DNA of 64,000 nucleotides from Metarhizium brunneum (GCF_013426205.1 NC_089423.1:4278001-4342000), one strand, 5' to 3'. Positions 12,134 to 24,548 are shown, numbered from the stretch's first letter. Translations and numbers: made by a program. The notes: generated by a model not told the origin, from the letters alone.

Positions 12134-12430
12134 TTTCGTGCTTTGACATTAGCTTGTTTTGGGTCATAACTCTGGTTGTTTTATTTTTGCGTGGCATTTG
12201 GGTGTCATGATTGAGATCCTACAGGCAGAACATGCCTCAACTTCGGGATTTATTAATGCGTTACGGATGGTTTTGTTTTATGGGGGCAATGTCTTCACGG
12301 TCAATGGGGTTCGCGGTTGTACAATAAACATCGAGAATAGGGTCTCGACAATGAATTCGTGCACATGATACTTATGGTTTTCTGACAAGTGAGACTTCTG
12401 CACATCCATTCGCAAGGGAGACTTAACAAT

Positions 12431-14454
12431 TCACCCCAGTCCTGCCTTAGATTTCTTCATCGTCTGTGTTACGGGTTGCAATATGCCCTTGTTGTCGATC
12501 GATCCGAGGGCAGTCCCACAACTCCAACCCATTCTCTCTAGCATGGCTCTTCCGCGGTTATCTACACCGAGTTCCGGTGCGGACGCACCAACCACTTCTC
12601 CTTCACGATAGCCTGCTGCTCCAAGGGTTTGGCCCCGTGTTGTGGATAGTTTCGAATTTCTTTTACCCTTGGTATCAAGTCGGGGCAGGAAGCGCCTTTG
12701 GATTTGTCTCAAGGCATTTTGGAATGGTATTTCGGCATATGGCAGTGTTCTGATTGTGCGGTACAGTGTTGGACGGCGCTGGTCGGCTTTACCAGTTGAT
12801 TTAGATTTTATGTTGAACTTGTTGGCAAGCTCGTGGATCAACTTTCGGGCGTGGAGGTCCATTGGTGGAAAAGATAGCCTGGAAGTAAATATCGAATCAG
12901 CATTGGCCTTGTTGCCGTAGTATGAAATTCTCTCAAGAGGCTCATACACTTCGTTTCCGCTGTGCAGAAATCTCTCAATCTCCTCTCCAACTTGTTCAAT
13001 ACTCATGCCTGAGGGATATTTCGTTCTCAGATCGTCTGGCTTGGCGTTTTTCTGAAGCATTCCTAATGAACGAAGTTCTTCTCGTTGTCTTTTACGTTCC
13101 TTTTTTCTCATCCGGTCACTCTTCCAAGCCACCTGCAACTGTAATTCTAGGTCAGAATCGTCGTTGTTAAATGGTACTTGAGTACGATATCCTTTGCCCT
13201 TCTTTGACCGAATATGAGCTGTGCTCCAATCCATAAAATCAAACTCCTCTTGCTTGTTAGCGCCATACCTTCTTGCAGGTCGAGTGTCGGGGAAGTTAGA
13301 CTCTGGTGTCTGTGTGTCAGCAGCAACGTCGGAACTGGAGCTCAAGTCTTGTGCAGCAATGAGGTCGACAAGGGCATCTTCATCCTCTGGATCTTCTGTG
13401 TGTCGCAAAGTGTCTTCAATGGATTTGAAGTAATGTTTTTTATGCTGTGGTGCCTGGCTTCCTGCTGCCCTGTTGGTGTCCTGAGGTCTATTGTGCTTGG
13501 TATCGGAATCGGAGCAACTGAACACAACTTCAGTATCGCGTGCGCCAAGTTCTCGTTGGTTGCCCCCTATTTCGTCGAAGAGACAGTCTAGTTCTCCGCT
13601 GTCCCGCATATTGTTGATATAGTCAGCCACTATATCTTCGTCACCGGTTTCATACTGTGTGTGGCCCTTTCTCCTTCCACGCTTACGACTTCTATAAGAT
13701 TGCAAGTAGTCTGTGGAGAGATAGTCCTCATCCGCACTTAGGGATGGGGGTTTGGATTCGGTAGTGTGATGTACTTCTTGCTCTCGAAGCATTTCCTTTG
13801 CTTTGAACTCATGTCCTTCCCGTTCCCTTCGTCCTCTGAACAAGATGACCTCCTCGCTAGAACTGCTGTCTGGAGACGAAGGCTGGTTCGACACCACGGC
13901 GTGTGAGCAGTGAGAGTTTTTAGTTGTCTTATCCTCAATTATGTCCAAATGAAAAGTTTGCGACCCCTCTTCGTTAAATTTGTCGTAATTTTGAGTTGGG
14001 CTATTATGAAGAACGAGATCGCTACTACGCATCCCGTCCTGAGTTTCCAGTGATAGTTTCAGCATAGTTTCTTTGTCATTAGAATTGGATTCGCTGGACT
14101 CCTCCTTGGTCGGATGGTCATTTAGGGGATCGGTTCGTCCAGCACTAACGAAATGCACTGGATTCTTTCGGAGCTGAGCGTGTTCATTCCAGAGACCATG
14201 ATCATGCAACGACGTTTGCCGAGCTTCTTCCACCAACGTGATTGCAGCTAGATGGATTCTGTTAAATTAAGCCTGTAATCAAATTGCATAGTACAGAGTG
14301 CTGTAAGCTGGGGTGGTGACGATGTACCTGTTGAAATGGCTAGCATTTCATGGTGATTTTCAGGAAGTCCTGAATGTGACCGAGCCTCGGAGCGCTTAGT
14401 TGATAAACTTTTGCCTCCCTTCCATGGTCGGCCACTCTTTTTGGATCTCGCCAT
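12431..14454 (-). CDS. SQS1: R3H and G-patch protein Sqs1
   Basis: SQS1 homologues bind and activate the DEAH helicase Prp43 in ribosome biogenesis and splicing. Exon 1 (14454-14328) encodes MARSKKSGRPWKGGK; exon 2 (14247-12431) carries the rest, for 647 residues. The join at GTACAT...CATCTAG gives ISTAAITLVEEARQTSL and is the only nearby acceptor that avoids a stop. The middle is acidic and Ser-rich with a basic RSRKRGRRKG patch. An R3H-like segment (PPMDLHARKLIHELANKF, about residues 510-550) precedes the C-terminal G-patch (LERMGWSCGTALG ... GILQPV), which ends at the C-terminus. Exon 2 has a TTG where an ORF finder would start; the ATG is only in exon 1. It is convergent with H2B across 297 bp. 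Confidence 0.87.
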
Positions 14455-15264
14455 TTTTCTCCAATTAGTCGAAGGGTCGAAGATTCCCTCTCATTGGGAG
14501 CGAGAAAAATACACAACTAATCAAGAATCCTGGAATGGACCATGTAGTGAGATGAGATGAGAGATGGCACCAGGGATATTGTACTTGGTGCAACCAATCT
14601 TTGTGGATGGAACCCGTCGTCGGTGGCGGACTTGGCCTCGATGTGCCAGCAAGTGCGTTCATGGGGCGTTTGTCAGCCCCACCAGCAGGCAGCCTCTTGC
14701 ACTGCCGTCATGTGGTTTGATCAGTATGCTAATGCACTCAAACATCCTTCTTATCGACTCACATCCTCGTTCTCGTATCAGGAAGAAATCCAGCTGCCCA
14801 CATTAAGTCCTAAGCTTTCTGAATTATTTATTCGTCATCTTTTCTACTGTCGTCGCGTGGCATTCTTTCTACTGACGGTCCTCATCCTCCACTGCCAAAA
14901 GTGGGATCGTGGTCGGGGGTTCAACTCCGTCATTCAAAGGCGTCTGGGGTTCAATAGACCTCATCGCTACTAGCACACTCTAAGGCTACTGAGAGTGCAT
15001 ACCAATTAGAAAGAAGAAGCTTGATTCTCTTGTGTGTGTTAGGCCTCGTGGAACTTGACTTTTCCCTCGACTATTGGCAAAATCCCCGCCCACGTATTCT
15101 GCCTCGGGGTTTATTCACCCAGACTTATCTAGTGAAAGCACAGCAGACATCCCGATCGTGGACATAAGCACCCGGTGTATGTTTATCACTCGTTTACTTC
15201 GGGTTTTCATCAGCATCCCAAACTTTACCTTCGATATCATCACCAAAGACTTGGAAAATTCGTC
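14455..15264. promoter_or_regulatory. Divergent spacer SQS1/ATG4
   Basis: This holds the 5' flanks of two divergent genes. A stop-free + strand frame (14557-14973) has no family-like content. I see no element beyond pyrimidine-rich leaders. Confidence 0.4.
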
Positions 15265-16842
15265 ATGGAATCCGCTATTGCCAATGTCGATCTCGGCAAG
15301 TACCGGCGAATCGTTCAACTGTTTTGGGACCCTGAACCAGTCAACGATCAGCAATTAGACCAGCCTGTGTGGTGTCTAGGCCGCGTTTATTCTCTGTCCG
15401 CAAAGGACACACAAGATGCGCCTATGAATGTTCAGCACGAAGACCAGAGCGTCCAGTCGCTTTCGAAAAAACATGATACTTCATCGAATTCGAAGGAAGA
15501 GAACTCTGCAGAACCATTAGCAGTAGGTACGGATACTGAGGGGACGCCTCTGGATTCGTACTCTGGAAGCTTTTCATCTTCTCTCGCATATGAGGAACCA
15601 AGTCCCGTTGGCGCTGGATGGCCTGCGGCCTTCTTGGATGATTTTGCTTCGCGATTTTGGATGACCTACCGATCAAACTTTGAGATTATCCCGAAGTCGA
15701 CGGACCCTAAAGCAGCATCGGCTTTGTCTCTGTCAATGAGAATAAGGAGCCAACTTGTGGACCAGAGCGGCTTCACATCGGATAGCGGCTGGGGATGTAT
15801 GATTCGTTCTGGGCAAAGCTTGCTTGCCAATGCCATGGCGGTTTTGGATTTGGGAAGAGGTAAGAAGATGATAAAAATTCGTCTCGTCTGATGAAAGCAT
15901 CTGACATGACTATTAGACTGGCGCCGAGGGATGCTGCCAGATCGTGAGCGGCGGCTCCTTGCATTATTTGCTGATGATCCTCGAGCACCATATTCCATTC
16001 ACAATTTTGTACGACACGGAGAAAAATACTGCAGTAAATACCCAGGCGAGTGGTTTGGTCCTTCCGCTACTGCTCGTTGTATCCAGTAAATTATCCACTC
16101 GACCTTCTCTTTGTGAATCTTCACTAACTCCTCTTGGTCCAGAGATCTGGTTAATTCACGCAAGCAAGAGTTGCGAATCTACTCCACAGGCGATGGGCCA
16201 GATATTTATGAAGATAACTTCATGAAAATTGCGAAACCAGATGGAGAGGTTTTCCACCCAACCCTGGTTTTAGTAGGAACGAGACTGGGCATTGATAAAA
16301 TCACGCCTGTGTATTGGGAGGCACTCATAGCATCTGTACAGATGTCCCAGTCGGTCGGGATAGCTGGGTAAGTCGAAAAATCTCCTCACTTTGTCACGGT
16401 GGCCCTCTTTTTAATTACGAATTTTGACTGTCCGTGCAGTGGTCGCCCCTCATCGTCCCATTATTTCGTTGGCTCCCAAGGCCATTTTCTTTTCTACTTG
16501 GACCCTCATCATACCCGAAAAGCTTTACCCTACTATTCGGATGTAGCGAGGTATACAATTGATGACATGGACTCATGCCATACATCTCGCTTAAGACGTA
16601 TTCATGTTCGGGAAATGGACCCAAGTATGTTGATTGGGTTTCTAATTCGAAATGAAGATGATTGGGTTGAGTGGAAGCGATGTGTCAAACATGTCCAGGG
16701 CAAATCTATAATTCACGTGGCAGATTGCCATCCCGCAAACGAAATTCGAGACGCGACTGGGCGATCTGTTATTGATGAAGTAGAGCTCTTGAGCGATGAG
16801 GATGGGGAAGATGGCGGAATTCCACATGACAAAAGTGAATAA
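15265..16842 (+). CDS. ATG4: Autophagy cysteine protease Atg4
   Basis: ATG4 is the cytosolic protease that trims the C-terminus of Atg8 and later releases it from phosphatidylethanolamine. Exons 15265-15859, 15917-16085, 16143-16367 and 16440-16842 give 463 residues. The ATG at 15265 was chosen because [18 protein letters not shown] matches the usual short N-terminus; the open frame continues upstream without another ATG nearby. The catalytic Cys is in [13 protein letters not shown] (Cys ~178). The catalytic Asp/His are in FYLDPHH, in exon 4 after the conserved [13 protein letters not shown] junction. The last ~40 residues are acidic. Joins D/W (LGR/DWRRGML), [11 protein letters not shown] and AG/GRPSS restore family sequence. 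ATG9 lies 20 kb downstream on the same strand. Confidence 0.95.
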
Positions 16843-17051
16843 CTGACGTATCCGGCGACGTATTCTTTTTGGCTTGGATGATACCTTGACGTGAAAGGGG
16901 TCTGGACTGAAGACCCTTAACATTGATACACCTGGCGGTATTGAACTTATTGAACGACTGTGACTCGAGGAATAACAGACGAGGTATCACGGCGAGTTGA
17001 AGGAAAAAGAAACACTGGCTTTTCGGTCTGTCTTGCACAGTGACGATGAAT

Positions 17052-18783
17052 CTATTTAGCCCTTTTTTTGCCTTGAATCTGGCTGCTTAGCTTAGGCTTT
17101 GTTGCTGCATGGTTTTCATGGCGAATATGATCGAAGAGTTTCGATCTCGAAGAGAATTCTGCGTGGCAGACACTACACTGTTGCTATAATCATCTTAGAT
17201 TTGTACTTAATGAATGCATGGGATTCTGGTCAACGTACTTGCGCCGTAGCCTCTTCTAGCTGTCGAGCCATTTTCCTTTGTCGTTTGGCCTTTGCCTTTC
17301 CAATCTTACCCTGAGTAGACACTGATACCTCATCAAGACTGACACTTTGAACCGATGCTACAAGGTGGGCTTCAGCCATGTCTTCCACGCGGTCAACATC
17401 GCAGCCTTCAGGGCCTGAGAGGCGTAAGCGCTCCTCTACTTCATCTCTTGGAGCATATTCATCGGTCTGCTGGTCAGTCGATGAATCCGAGGCTTCAATC
17501 TGCTCTTCCTGATAGGCTCGCCCGTCTGCAGGTCGGTACATGGTTGGGTCAGTCTCCTGAGGACTAGCTTCAGTGGTAAATAGGTCAACTGATTCCATGG
17601 TCGGGCGTTGACCTGTTTCTTGAACTGGAGCTACGTCTAGTTCAAGAGCGATACCTTCCTTCTTCATTTGTTTACCCAAGTGATGAACAGCTTTCACGTG
17701 CTTTTTGCTGCGCTCATGAGCCTCAAATTGCTGAGCACTTTTGAACGACTTGTTGCAGATGACGCATTCCAAAATCTCTACTTCGGAGTCCTCCTCCTCG
17801 ATATCGGAAAAATAGTCATCCAGTCCATGTTCGTCTTGCGGCCGTGACCACTCCGGAGCCACATATGACTCGAACTTCAGTCGGTTGGCAGCACGCGACC
17901 GAGCGGCTTGTGCCGCAGCTGCATCTCGCAGTTGCTTTTGTCGCTCGGCGTCCGTCTGGGAATTTGGAAGGTATCGAGGGTCACGTTTGCGGACAAAAGT
18001 TACCAAAAATCGAACAGCATCATTGAACTCACGAATAGCATCGTCTCGACATTTTTTATTCTCCTTCTCCATAAGACGACGTATACGTCGATCGGGAGCA
18101 TCAGATAAGCGATACTTATCTCTCCACGAAAATGACTTTTTGGTGGAAAATCCTGACCATGCAGCATAAAATTTTTTTACAACTGCCTCGTAATCGTCGT
18201 CTGAGGACCCGAAAGTTGGGTAGTAAGAATGGTCTATCTGCCCAATTTCTGCGGCGGTTTCCTCCTCGAGAGCTAGGTGTTCAAACGTTTCCCTGGAGAC
18301 ACCAAAAAATCCAGTAGGCTCATCATTAAAGGGTATTGTGGCATTGAACCGACGTATTAAGCTGAATATTTCTTCCGTTGTGGTAAGGCGGACGTTACGA
18401 AATGTAGCGGGTTCGGTATCGTCCCCCGCAAAGTCATTGCCGGCTAGAATCGAATCGCGATGTGAGTCATACCAGGCCCGTTCCTGAGGATCAGATAAAA
18501 CTTCGTATGCTGCTTGAATCTCTGCGAAGTTCCTCGTTGCCTCTTGGACATTATTAAGATTGCGGTCAGGGTGAAGCTCAAGAGCCTTCTTTCGATATGC
18601 CTTCTTGATCCTGGCAAACAGTCAGTAAGGTCTCATCATTCAAAAGCATCTGAATTATGATTATACACACTCGGCGTCTGTAGCATCTGTATCAACCCCT
18701 ATAAGCTCATAGTAGCAGATCTTGGAGGGATTCGAGGTTGAGTTTTCACTTTGAGCCCCTGGCAGAGACTGTTGGGCACCCAT
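17052..18783 (-). CDS. JJJ1: J-domain, double C2H2 cofactor Jjj1
   Basis: JJJ1 stimulates the Hsp70 Ssa in late cytoplasmic 60S maturation (recycling of Arx1/Alb1). Exons 18783-18671, 18610-17239 and 17177-17052 give 536 residues. The N-terminal J domain (about residues 22-90) has YYELIGVDTDATD, then IKKAYRKKALELHPDRN with HPD at 51-53. A conserved central region (KKFYAAWSGFSTKKSFSW, RRIRRLMEKENKK) is followed by two zinc fingers: CVICNKSFKSAQQFEAHERSKKH and, in exon 3, CSVCHAEFSSRSKLFDHIRHENH. Exon 3 is short. Stopping at 17230 would lose the second finger, and the join ATAQ/CSVCH restores it. The last residues are basic. It is divergent from the SPX-RING gene and convergent with ATG4. Confidence 0.9.
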
Positions 18784-20011
18784 CGTCCCCCTTAGTTCAA
18801 CTGGAAGGGAGAATAAATAGCTAGGTTCAAGGTGCTATCACAGCCAAGCCTGGGCTAGATCCTGCTTTACGTTGGTGGCCCTCTTTCTTTTGGCAGTCCA
18901 AGCGTGCGAGAGCTGGTGCGAGTTTTATACTCAATGGATATAGGTCCGATGATCTGAACTCTAATATATATTGTATGGATAATTTGAATGCGATCAGCAA
19001 TGCAGCAATAAAGACGGGTATGTAGGTGAAGACAGTGAGTTAGCTTTTGCTTGTCTTCTGTGGTAGATACGTCGCTGCACAAGGATATCGAGTTCGTGCG
19101 CCGTAATCAAGGGCACAAATAGCATCTGGGTGAGTAATTATGATACAGAAGACCACACTGAGCACTAAGCAATGGTGGCTGGTGGGCCGGGGCGAAGTGG
19201 AGCTTCGTAGCTCAACTGTAGCTTTGCTACCAAATATTGGGCTGTGGCTGTCGGTTTCCTGCAACTTAGTAGTTTATTGATTATATTATGAACCAGTGCA
19301 CGATATCCCAATATCCGTAGACGGTCCCGTAAGTGCCGGTTCAGAATCATCGTAGGTAAGCGAGTGATCACTCGGATGATACTAGGTACCTAGTAGCTAG
19401 CAGAGACACCGAACACTCCATGTCCGCCTCCAAGTACCTACTAGGTAGTAGGCAACCAAATCATCTAAGTACTTATGTATTGGCATATAGGGAGAAGTTA
19501 TATGGACTTACTTAAGTAAGTACCTTAAGTACTTAAGTAGGTACTTATAGCTAGTGGAGGAGTTCGGTGTTATCTGCTTTCAAATGTCCTCGTGCCTGGG
19601 CACTGCAGTACTATGATAGCTCTTTGCTGTCCAATGGCTCGTGGGGCCTCTTCTGCCATACAATTATCTTACTTACTTAAGTACTTAGGTAAGCGAGTCT
19701 CCACGAGCCATTGGGCAACTAAAGAGATGGTGCTAGGTGGGTGGCACCAGGCGCTGGTGACATTAACCAAACAGGATGTGGCACCGGAGGATCAGTTGAC
19801 TTCTTCAGGCGAAAAACCTTCAATGTTCGCTGACGCCATCAGATGGTCAGTATGTACTTCGAGCACTGAACATACCTAGGTACGGAGTACCTAACATACA
19901 ACTGCTTCTCCCACACAAACCCCACTCACAATCCGAAGTTGGTGATGCTGACGCCAGTCTCTCTGGAACGGCCGATTACTCTGTGCCAGTCCGCAATGAA
20001 GACACGTCAAA
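18784..20011. promoter_or_regulatory. Divergent spacer JJJ1/SPX-RING, rich in palindromes
   Basis: This 1.2-kb interval has the densest short palindromes of the window. They include CGAGTGATCACTCG at 19361-19374, ACTAGGTACCTAGT at 19381-19394, ACTTACTTAAGTAAGT at 19506-19521 and more TTAAGTAC units up to 19556. The 19620-19726 fold-back and a fused TACCTAGGTACGGAGTAC at 19873-19890 follow. No coding frame is credible. Confidence 0.6.
19620..19726. repeat. Imperfect inverted repeat (~25-bp arms), MITE-like fold-back
   Basis: The left arm (19620-19644, ending CCAATGGCTCGTGG) and right arm (19701-19726, beginning CCACGAGCCATTGG) are reverse complements over a perfect 14 bp and an imperfect ~11-bp extension (CTCTTT...). 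The 56-nt loop is AT-rich and contains ACTTACTTAAGTACTTAGG. There is no coding capacity and no clear target-site duplication. Confidence 0.7.
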
Positions 20012-21724
20012 ATGAAGTTCGCTCGTGACTTTAAAGAAACTCTGGCTAACCAAGGTGCGTCAAGGCTCCCCTCCCGAGCTCCGAATCCTCTTCTACCTGT
20101 TCTTCTAGCCATATAGAGTACAGTTGATGGAGTCCAAGCTATCATCTTGTTTTCAGCTGCCGCAACACGGTTACACTGACGGTTGCATCTCATGCTGTAG
20201 ATTTCCCTCCTCATTGGGTTACCAGAGCTATACCTTATGGTCAGCTGAAGAAATGTCTCAAGAAAGTGCAGCGAGAACTACGCGACCTGGGCCTCGATCC
20301 CGAGACCCTTCGTGCATTACTCGACCCTACCACAACATCTCCTGTCGCACTACAATACCATTTAAAAAGTAATCCATCACAGTCAAGGTACAAGGCGACT
20401 CGCTTTGGAAGACATTGTTCTTTGATCAAACCTGCTAACTGAGTCACCACGTCCAGCTGCGACCAACTCCAATTTCGTTCAACCAAAACTTACCGTCTAC
20501 GTCCACTTGCAGGATGGTGTCGCCGTAGATGCGTCCCTGACACCCACGTCGCGGGGCTTCTTTGAGCGAGTTGCTGCGGAAATACGCTCTGACCCTATGG
20601 GCCTAGCAGGCACGCATGCAGATACGCAGTCTACAGAAACCAGCCCCGTACTAGCCTCTGGCCACGATGCTGACCGCCAGGCTGACGGAAACGACCATAA
20701 TATGTATGAGACGGTTGAGGTGCCCCTGGTCTTTGATGCCGAGTTTTTCGACATGCTTCAAAGTGACGTGAATAACTTGGACGCTCTTCAAACAGAGGAG
20801 GAGGGGAAAATGACTGCAGAGGTGGTGGAACTAGGCAAGGAAGTCTCATTTGTTTGCCGAACCAGTCGGTTCTCTAAAAGTGACCTTGCTCGTTGGCGTC
20901 GCATATTCGAGCTATACCTGGATGCCGAAGTGTTTTTTGGTACTCATGAAAGAGATCATGGCACACGGTCAAGTCAAATGGCTCTGAAGCAGTTGCAGTG
21001 GTTCCAAGCCGAGGTTGAAAAGGGCCATCTTGCCAGGGACTTCAAGCTCCGGGAGAGCCGGATGGCCTTTTCAAGGTTCGTTAATCTCAACTTAAGCTTG
21101 TTGAAGAACCTTCAGTTCCAGGAACTGAACAAACTCGCCATAGTCAAAATCCTGAAGAGTGAGTGCCTCGGTAGAAGTCCTTATGCAACGCACACAGGCA
21201 GGGTTGCTAAGATCCCAGTAGAATTTGACAAAAGAACATCACTCGGCGTGTCCCAGACATTTCGATCCGCCATACAATCTGAGAGCTTTCTATCGAGAGA
21301 TATGGCTAAAGACATTTGCGCTCAGATGTCACAGCAGTTGGTCACGGTTGTGCCTCAATTAAATGACTACCTGTGTCCAGTGTGCTTCTCTGTAGCATAT
21401 CGTCCAGTGCGACTCGACTGTGGGCACGTGTTTTGTATAAGATGCGTGGTTAAGATTCAGCGGCGAAACGAGAGACATTGTCCGTTGTGTCGAGCAGATG
21501 TCGTCATGAACGCGTCTGCAGGTAAGACTGCTCCAAGTTGTGTTTTTCAGCAGACATTTTCTAATTCCATTGTATCACCAGACAATCTTGACCGTGTGCT
21601 GGAAAAGTACATGAAACAATACTTCGCAAAAGAAGTAAAGGAGAAACAACGAGCGAATGAGATAGAGCGAGGCATTGAGGATTACGGACCTGGCTACACA
21701 CATCATGACTGTGTGGTCTTGTAG
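20012..21724 (+). CDS. SPX and RING finger E3 ubiquitin ligase
   Basis: The SPX domain (inositol-pyrophosphate sensor) is at the N-terminus and the RING finger at the C-terminus, as in the fission yeast Pqr1 type; a role in phosphate homeostasis is inferred by family only. Exons 20012-20054, 20201-20368, 20457-21521 and 21582-21724 give 472 residues. The N-terminus MKFARDFKETLANQ and IPYGQLKKCLKKVQREL is diagnostic of SPX. LARWRRIFELYLDAEVFFG and ESRMAFSRFVNLNLSLLKNLQF complete the domain. The C3HC4 RING (CPVCFSVAYRPVRLDCGHVFC...CPLC) spans about residues 376-415. The last intron (60 nt, GTAAGA...CACCAG) is a multiple of three and stop-free. It is removed here because NASA/DNLDRVLEKYM fits the family better; retention would add 20 residues after the RING. 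Confidence 0.85.
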
Positions 21725-22108
21725 CTAAAATAATAGCATGGCGTTGTCATAATGACCTAATACTTGATGTACGCCTGTAATCACTATTGAATCATGCGAC
21801 AACAAGGTCTAGGATTGATCCACTCCCGTTGCAAGATATCCCCTCATCAGATGTTGTCTGTTCGTATGTTCACTGTTGAAGCTGCAGTTCAATCCTCTTC
21901 TACTGACGGTATCATTTCCAGGGTGCTACTTCGCATAAACAACTTCCATACCTGATTGAGTAGTGAATATAGTTGGTTGATGAAGACAAGACTTATCATA
22001 CTCCCCGGGCCTATCTGTTCTCAAATGAATCCGTATGAAAGAAAAAAAAAAATCTGATCTGCCAGATTTGACTTGTTATTTGGATGGTGGAAGAAATTCA
22101 TGGTATGA
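21725..22108. other. Convergent spacer SPX-RING/cystathionine gamma-synthase
   Basis: This holds the 3' flanks of two converging genes, with an A11-type run near 22041. No gene is seen. Confidence 0.4.
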
Positions 22109-24017
22109 CTAAGTGTTGAAATCTGAATCTGTCTTCGGCATTGTTTCCGTCGCATTCAATGCTCTGTTGAAAATATTTTGAAGCATTTCAGTGTCTTCTA
22201 GTCCTACACTGATACGAACCAAATCCTCTGCAACCCCAAACTGCGCAGCCCAGGGCAGCTCTTGATAGTGTGCAAGTAGTACGTACGGGCTACCCAGCGT
22301 AAAATTGGTTCCAAGGCTAGGCCCCTTGGCAATTTCCACGGAGTCATAGAAGGCCTCTGCATGTTGCCTAGAATGGAAGACAATGGACAGTAGGCCTCCG
22401 TATCCTCTGTTTGGCAGCCTGTACTCGTCGTAGTAATGCCTAGACGGGTTGCACTTGGGGTAGAAAATGTCCTTGACGCTTGCATGTTGTTGCAGAGTAG
22501 CACAAATAGCTTCCGCATTTGTGTTTATACGGTCCACTCTGTTGAAAAAATCTCGACTGTTCCTCTCCATGAAAATTGCATCCTCTGGCCAATATGTGTC
22601 TTCGTATATGTAGTTCATAGCCTTTTTAATTTGCCCGTAGAACCGACTGTTAGGGTTCAATATGGCACTCCCTCCCATCACGTTAGAATCGCCGGAGAAT
22701 ATCTTCGTCAGGCTGCTTACGACAATGTCGGCAGCTGGCAGAACGTTGATATTGGCGAAAGTCCCAATGGTTTCATCTACAACGATTGCAAAATCGAACT
22801 CATCTGCTAGGCGACGAATCCGTTGTAGATCTGGACATATCAAGAGAGGATTTCCTGGGAATTCGCAAAATAGCGCCAGGAAACGATGACCAGTTCTCAG
22901 GAGCTCCTCAAATTTGTCCAGGTCGGCAGATGAGGCATGGCCGAAGAACTCACACCCCGGACCAAACTTCTGCAAAATTTTCAGCGTGTCAACGTAGGGA
23001 AATCCAAAATTGACGCTTTTCATTTGACCCCTGGCATAGAGAAGAGCCCGGTGAGCATTGTAGATGGCATTCATTCCCGCTGGAAATAGATACACATCGT
23101 CCTCGTGTAAATTCTGCAAACCCCGTGAATTCGAAGCCATGACAGGTAAGGAATCCATGTCTTGTACTAGACACCCGGCAATTCGTCTTCGGATAGCAGA
23201 TTTAGCACGTTCCACAAATGCAAGGTCTAAGTTCCTCCCAAATCTTTCTTCCAGGAAACGAGAGCTTTCCAAAGACTCCTCGTAGTTGTAGCTTCCCGTA
23301 TCCTTTGAATTACCATTATTCCCTGTTCGTTGGTATCTTTTGGGTCCTCGGATCGCCCATGGTGATGCTTCGCTTGATATTTGAGTTGAGTTGGTTGGAA
23401 TAAGCAGACCATCTCTCAGCAAGCTGTGACAAAACTCGGCGCGGCGGCTTGAAACACCATCTCCTGTGTGTTGCCAATACTGTTTTGCTATGGGAAAAGC
23501 TGCCTTGGGCAACAGGATAGCAGATACTGTTGGAGCAAGCTTCTTCAGCAACGGTGATAGAGTTTTGGACATATCCAGAGCCAGCTCGACAAGATTGATT
23601 TTCTGTAGATAGCTGGGCTCTGCGTTGGTGACAAAGTTAATGCAGCGTTGTGCGGCTGCTGGAGTCGGAAACAGCATTGCCTGCTGGTCACTTAAGCCAT
23701 AGTCTGATACAATATCTGAGGCAAGTGCCTGAATACTTTTATGGATGAAGAACCTTGTGCCATTGCGTTGTTAGGAACAGTCGAGCCATGCGGGAGAGTC
23801 AATATAGCTTGTACCTGGGATAGCCAGTCGCCATCTTCTCGACAACCCACTTTTCGCCTTCTTCGTAACCAATATTGGATTTCCATGTGGGCAGTGACAC
23901 GCTGACAGCCTATGCGCTATGCGTCAGTCTTTTCTGTAATGTTTTGGGCTCTCTATGGGCAGAACTCACATGAGCTGTGTCCTGGGGAATGGATTCGCCC
24001 AGGGCAAGAGGTGACAT
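22109..24017 (-). CDS. STR2: Cystathionine gamma-synthase (Neurospora met-7 / yeast STR2 type)
   Basis: This PLP enzyme joins cysteine with an O-acylated homoserine to form cystathionine in the transsulfuration branch of methionine synthesis. Exons 24017-23970, 23909-23815 and 23753-22109 give 595 residues. Exon 1 is tiny ([16 protein letters not shown]). Exon 2 gives [19 protein letters not shown], the conserved start of this subfamily. The join [14 protein letters not shown] uses a CACAAG acceptor. The long N-terminal extension ahead of the catalytic core ([19 protein letters not shown]) is typical of fungal STR2/met-7 and separates it from the shorter cystathionine lyases. The PLP Lys is in [16 protein letters not shown] (about residue 397), with Asp in [11 protein letters not shown]. 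The C-terminal ISVGLEDTE is canonical. No targeting signal is obvious. Confidence 0.9.
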
Positions 24018-24548
24018 GATGGCAGTAGAGGGCTGGGGATATCCTCGCAGCTATGCGTGTTTTACCGGTAATATGTATGCGGCTGTACGTTGGTCATGTC
24101 CTGGGATAAACTGCCGCCTTAGTTATGTTTTGACCGAAATTAGCATTTAGGTCAGAGTTGCCTCTGATCGAAGTTGAATTCGTCTAGTATTTACTATTGG
24201 TGGGGCGACCCTGGCGGGGGGGCCGACCATCGGACCTCCGCAAACCTGCTAACTGTGCAGCTAGTACTATGTACTCCGTACAAACTACTTAAGTACGTGA
24301 ATACTACTATACTAGTACTACCAGATCCAATGACTTTAAGCAGGGTCGCGGCTCCAGGCAGCATCGGCGTGAACAGTTAACAGTCAAAAGTTAACAGTTA
24401 ACAGTGAGCCAGCTAGTATAGTGGTGTACTCTGTTCTTCGCACTCGAGCTGTGGCCTATATTACAGTGGTGGCAAAGGACAACGAGAGAGAGAGAATGTC
24501 ATTTTGCAATTCCAGCTCAGAAAAAGAACTAGCACCAGCCCCATGCTT
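24018..24548. promoter_or_regulatory. Spacer upstream of cystathionine gamma-synthase, with GTTAACA repeats
   Basis: It contains TACTCCGTA at 24272-24280, TACTAGTAC-type palindromes near 24300, and three GTTAACAG units at 24376-24405 (two in direct tandem). A GAGAGAGAGA run lies near 24485. No coding frame is seen. Confidence 0.5.
24376..24405. repeat. Three GTTAACAG units
   Basis: GTTAACAGT occurs at 24376-24384 and twice in tandem at 24390-24405, in the 5' flank of the cystathionine gamma-synthase gene. GTTAAC is palindromic. Confidence 0.8.

Noticed and set aside
14926..14942. GGGGTTCAACTCC, resembling a tRNA T-loop
   Set aside because: No matching acceptor, D or anticodon arms can be drawn around it.
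14557..14973. 138-codon ORF between SQS1 and ATG4
   Set aside because: Divergent promoter position, no recognisable domain, irregular composition; most likely chance.
17230..18072. JJJ1 read as a 280-residue zinc-finger protein
   Set aside because: The frame continues upstream into a J domain and, after a 61-nt intron, downstream into a second zinc finger; the short model is a fragment.
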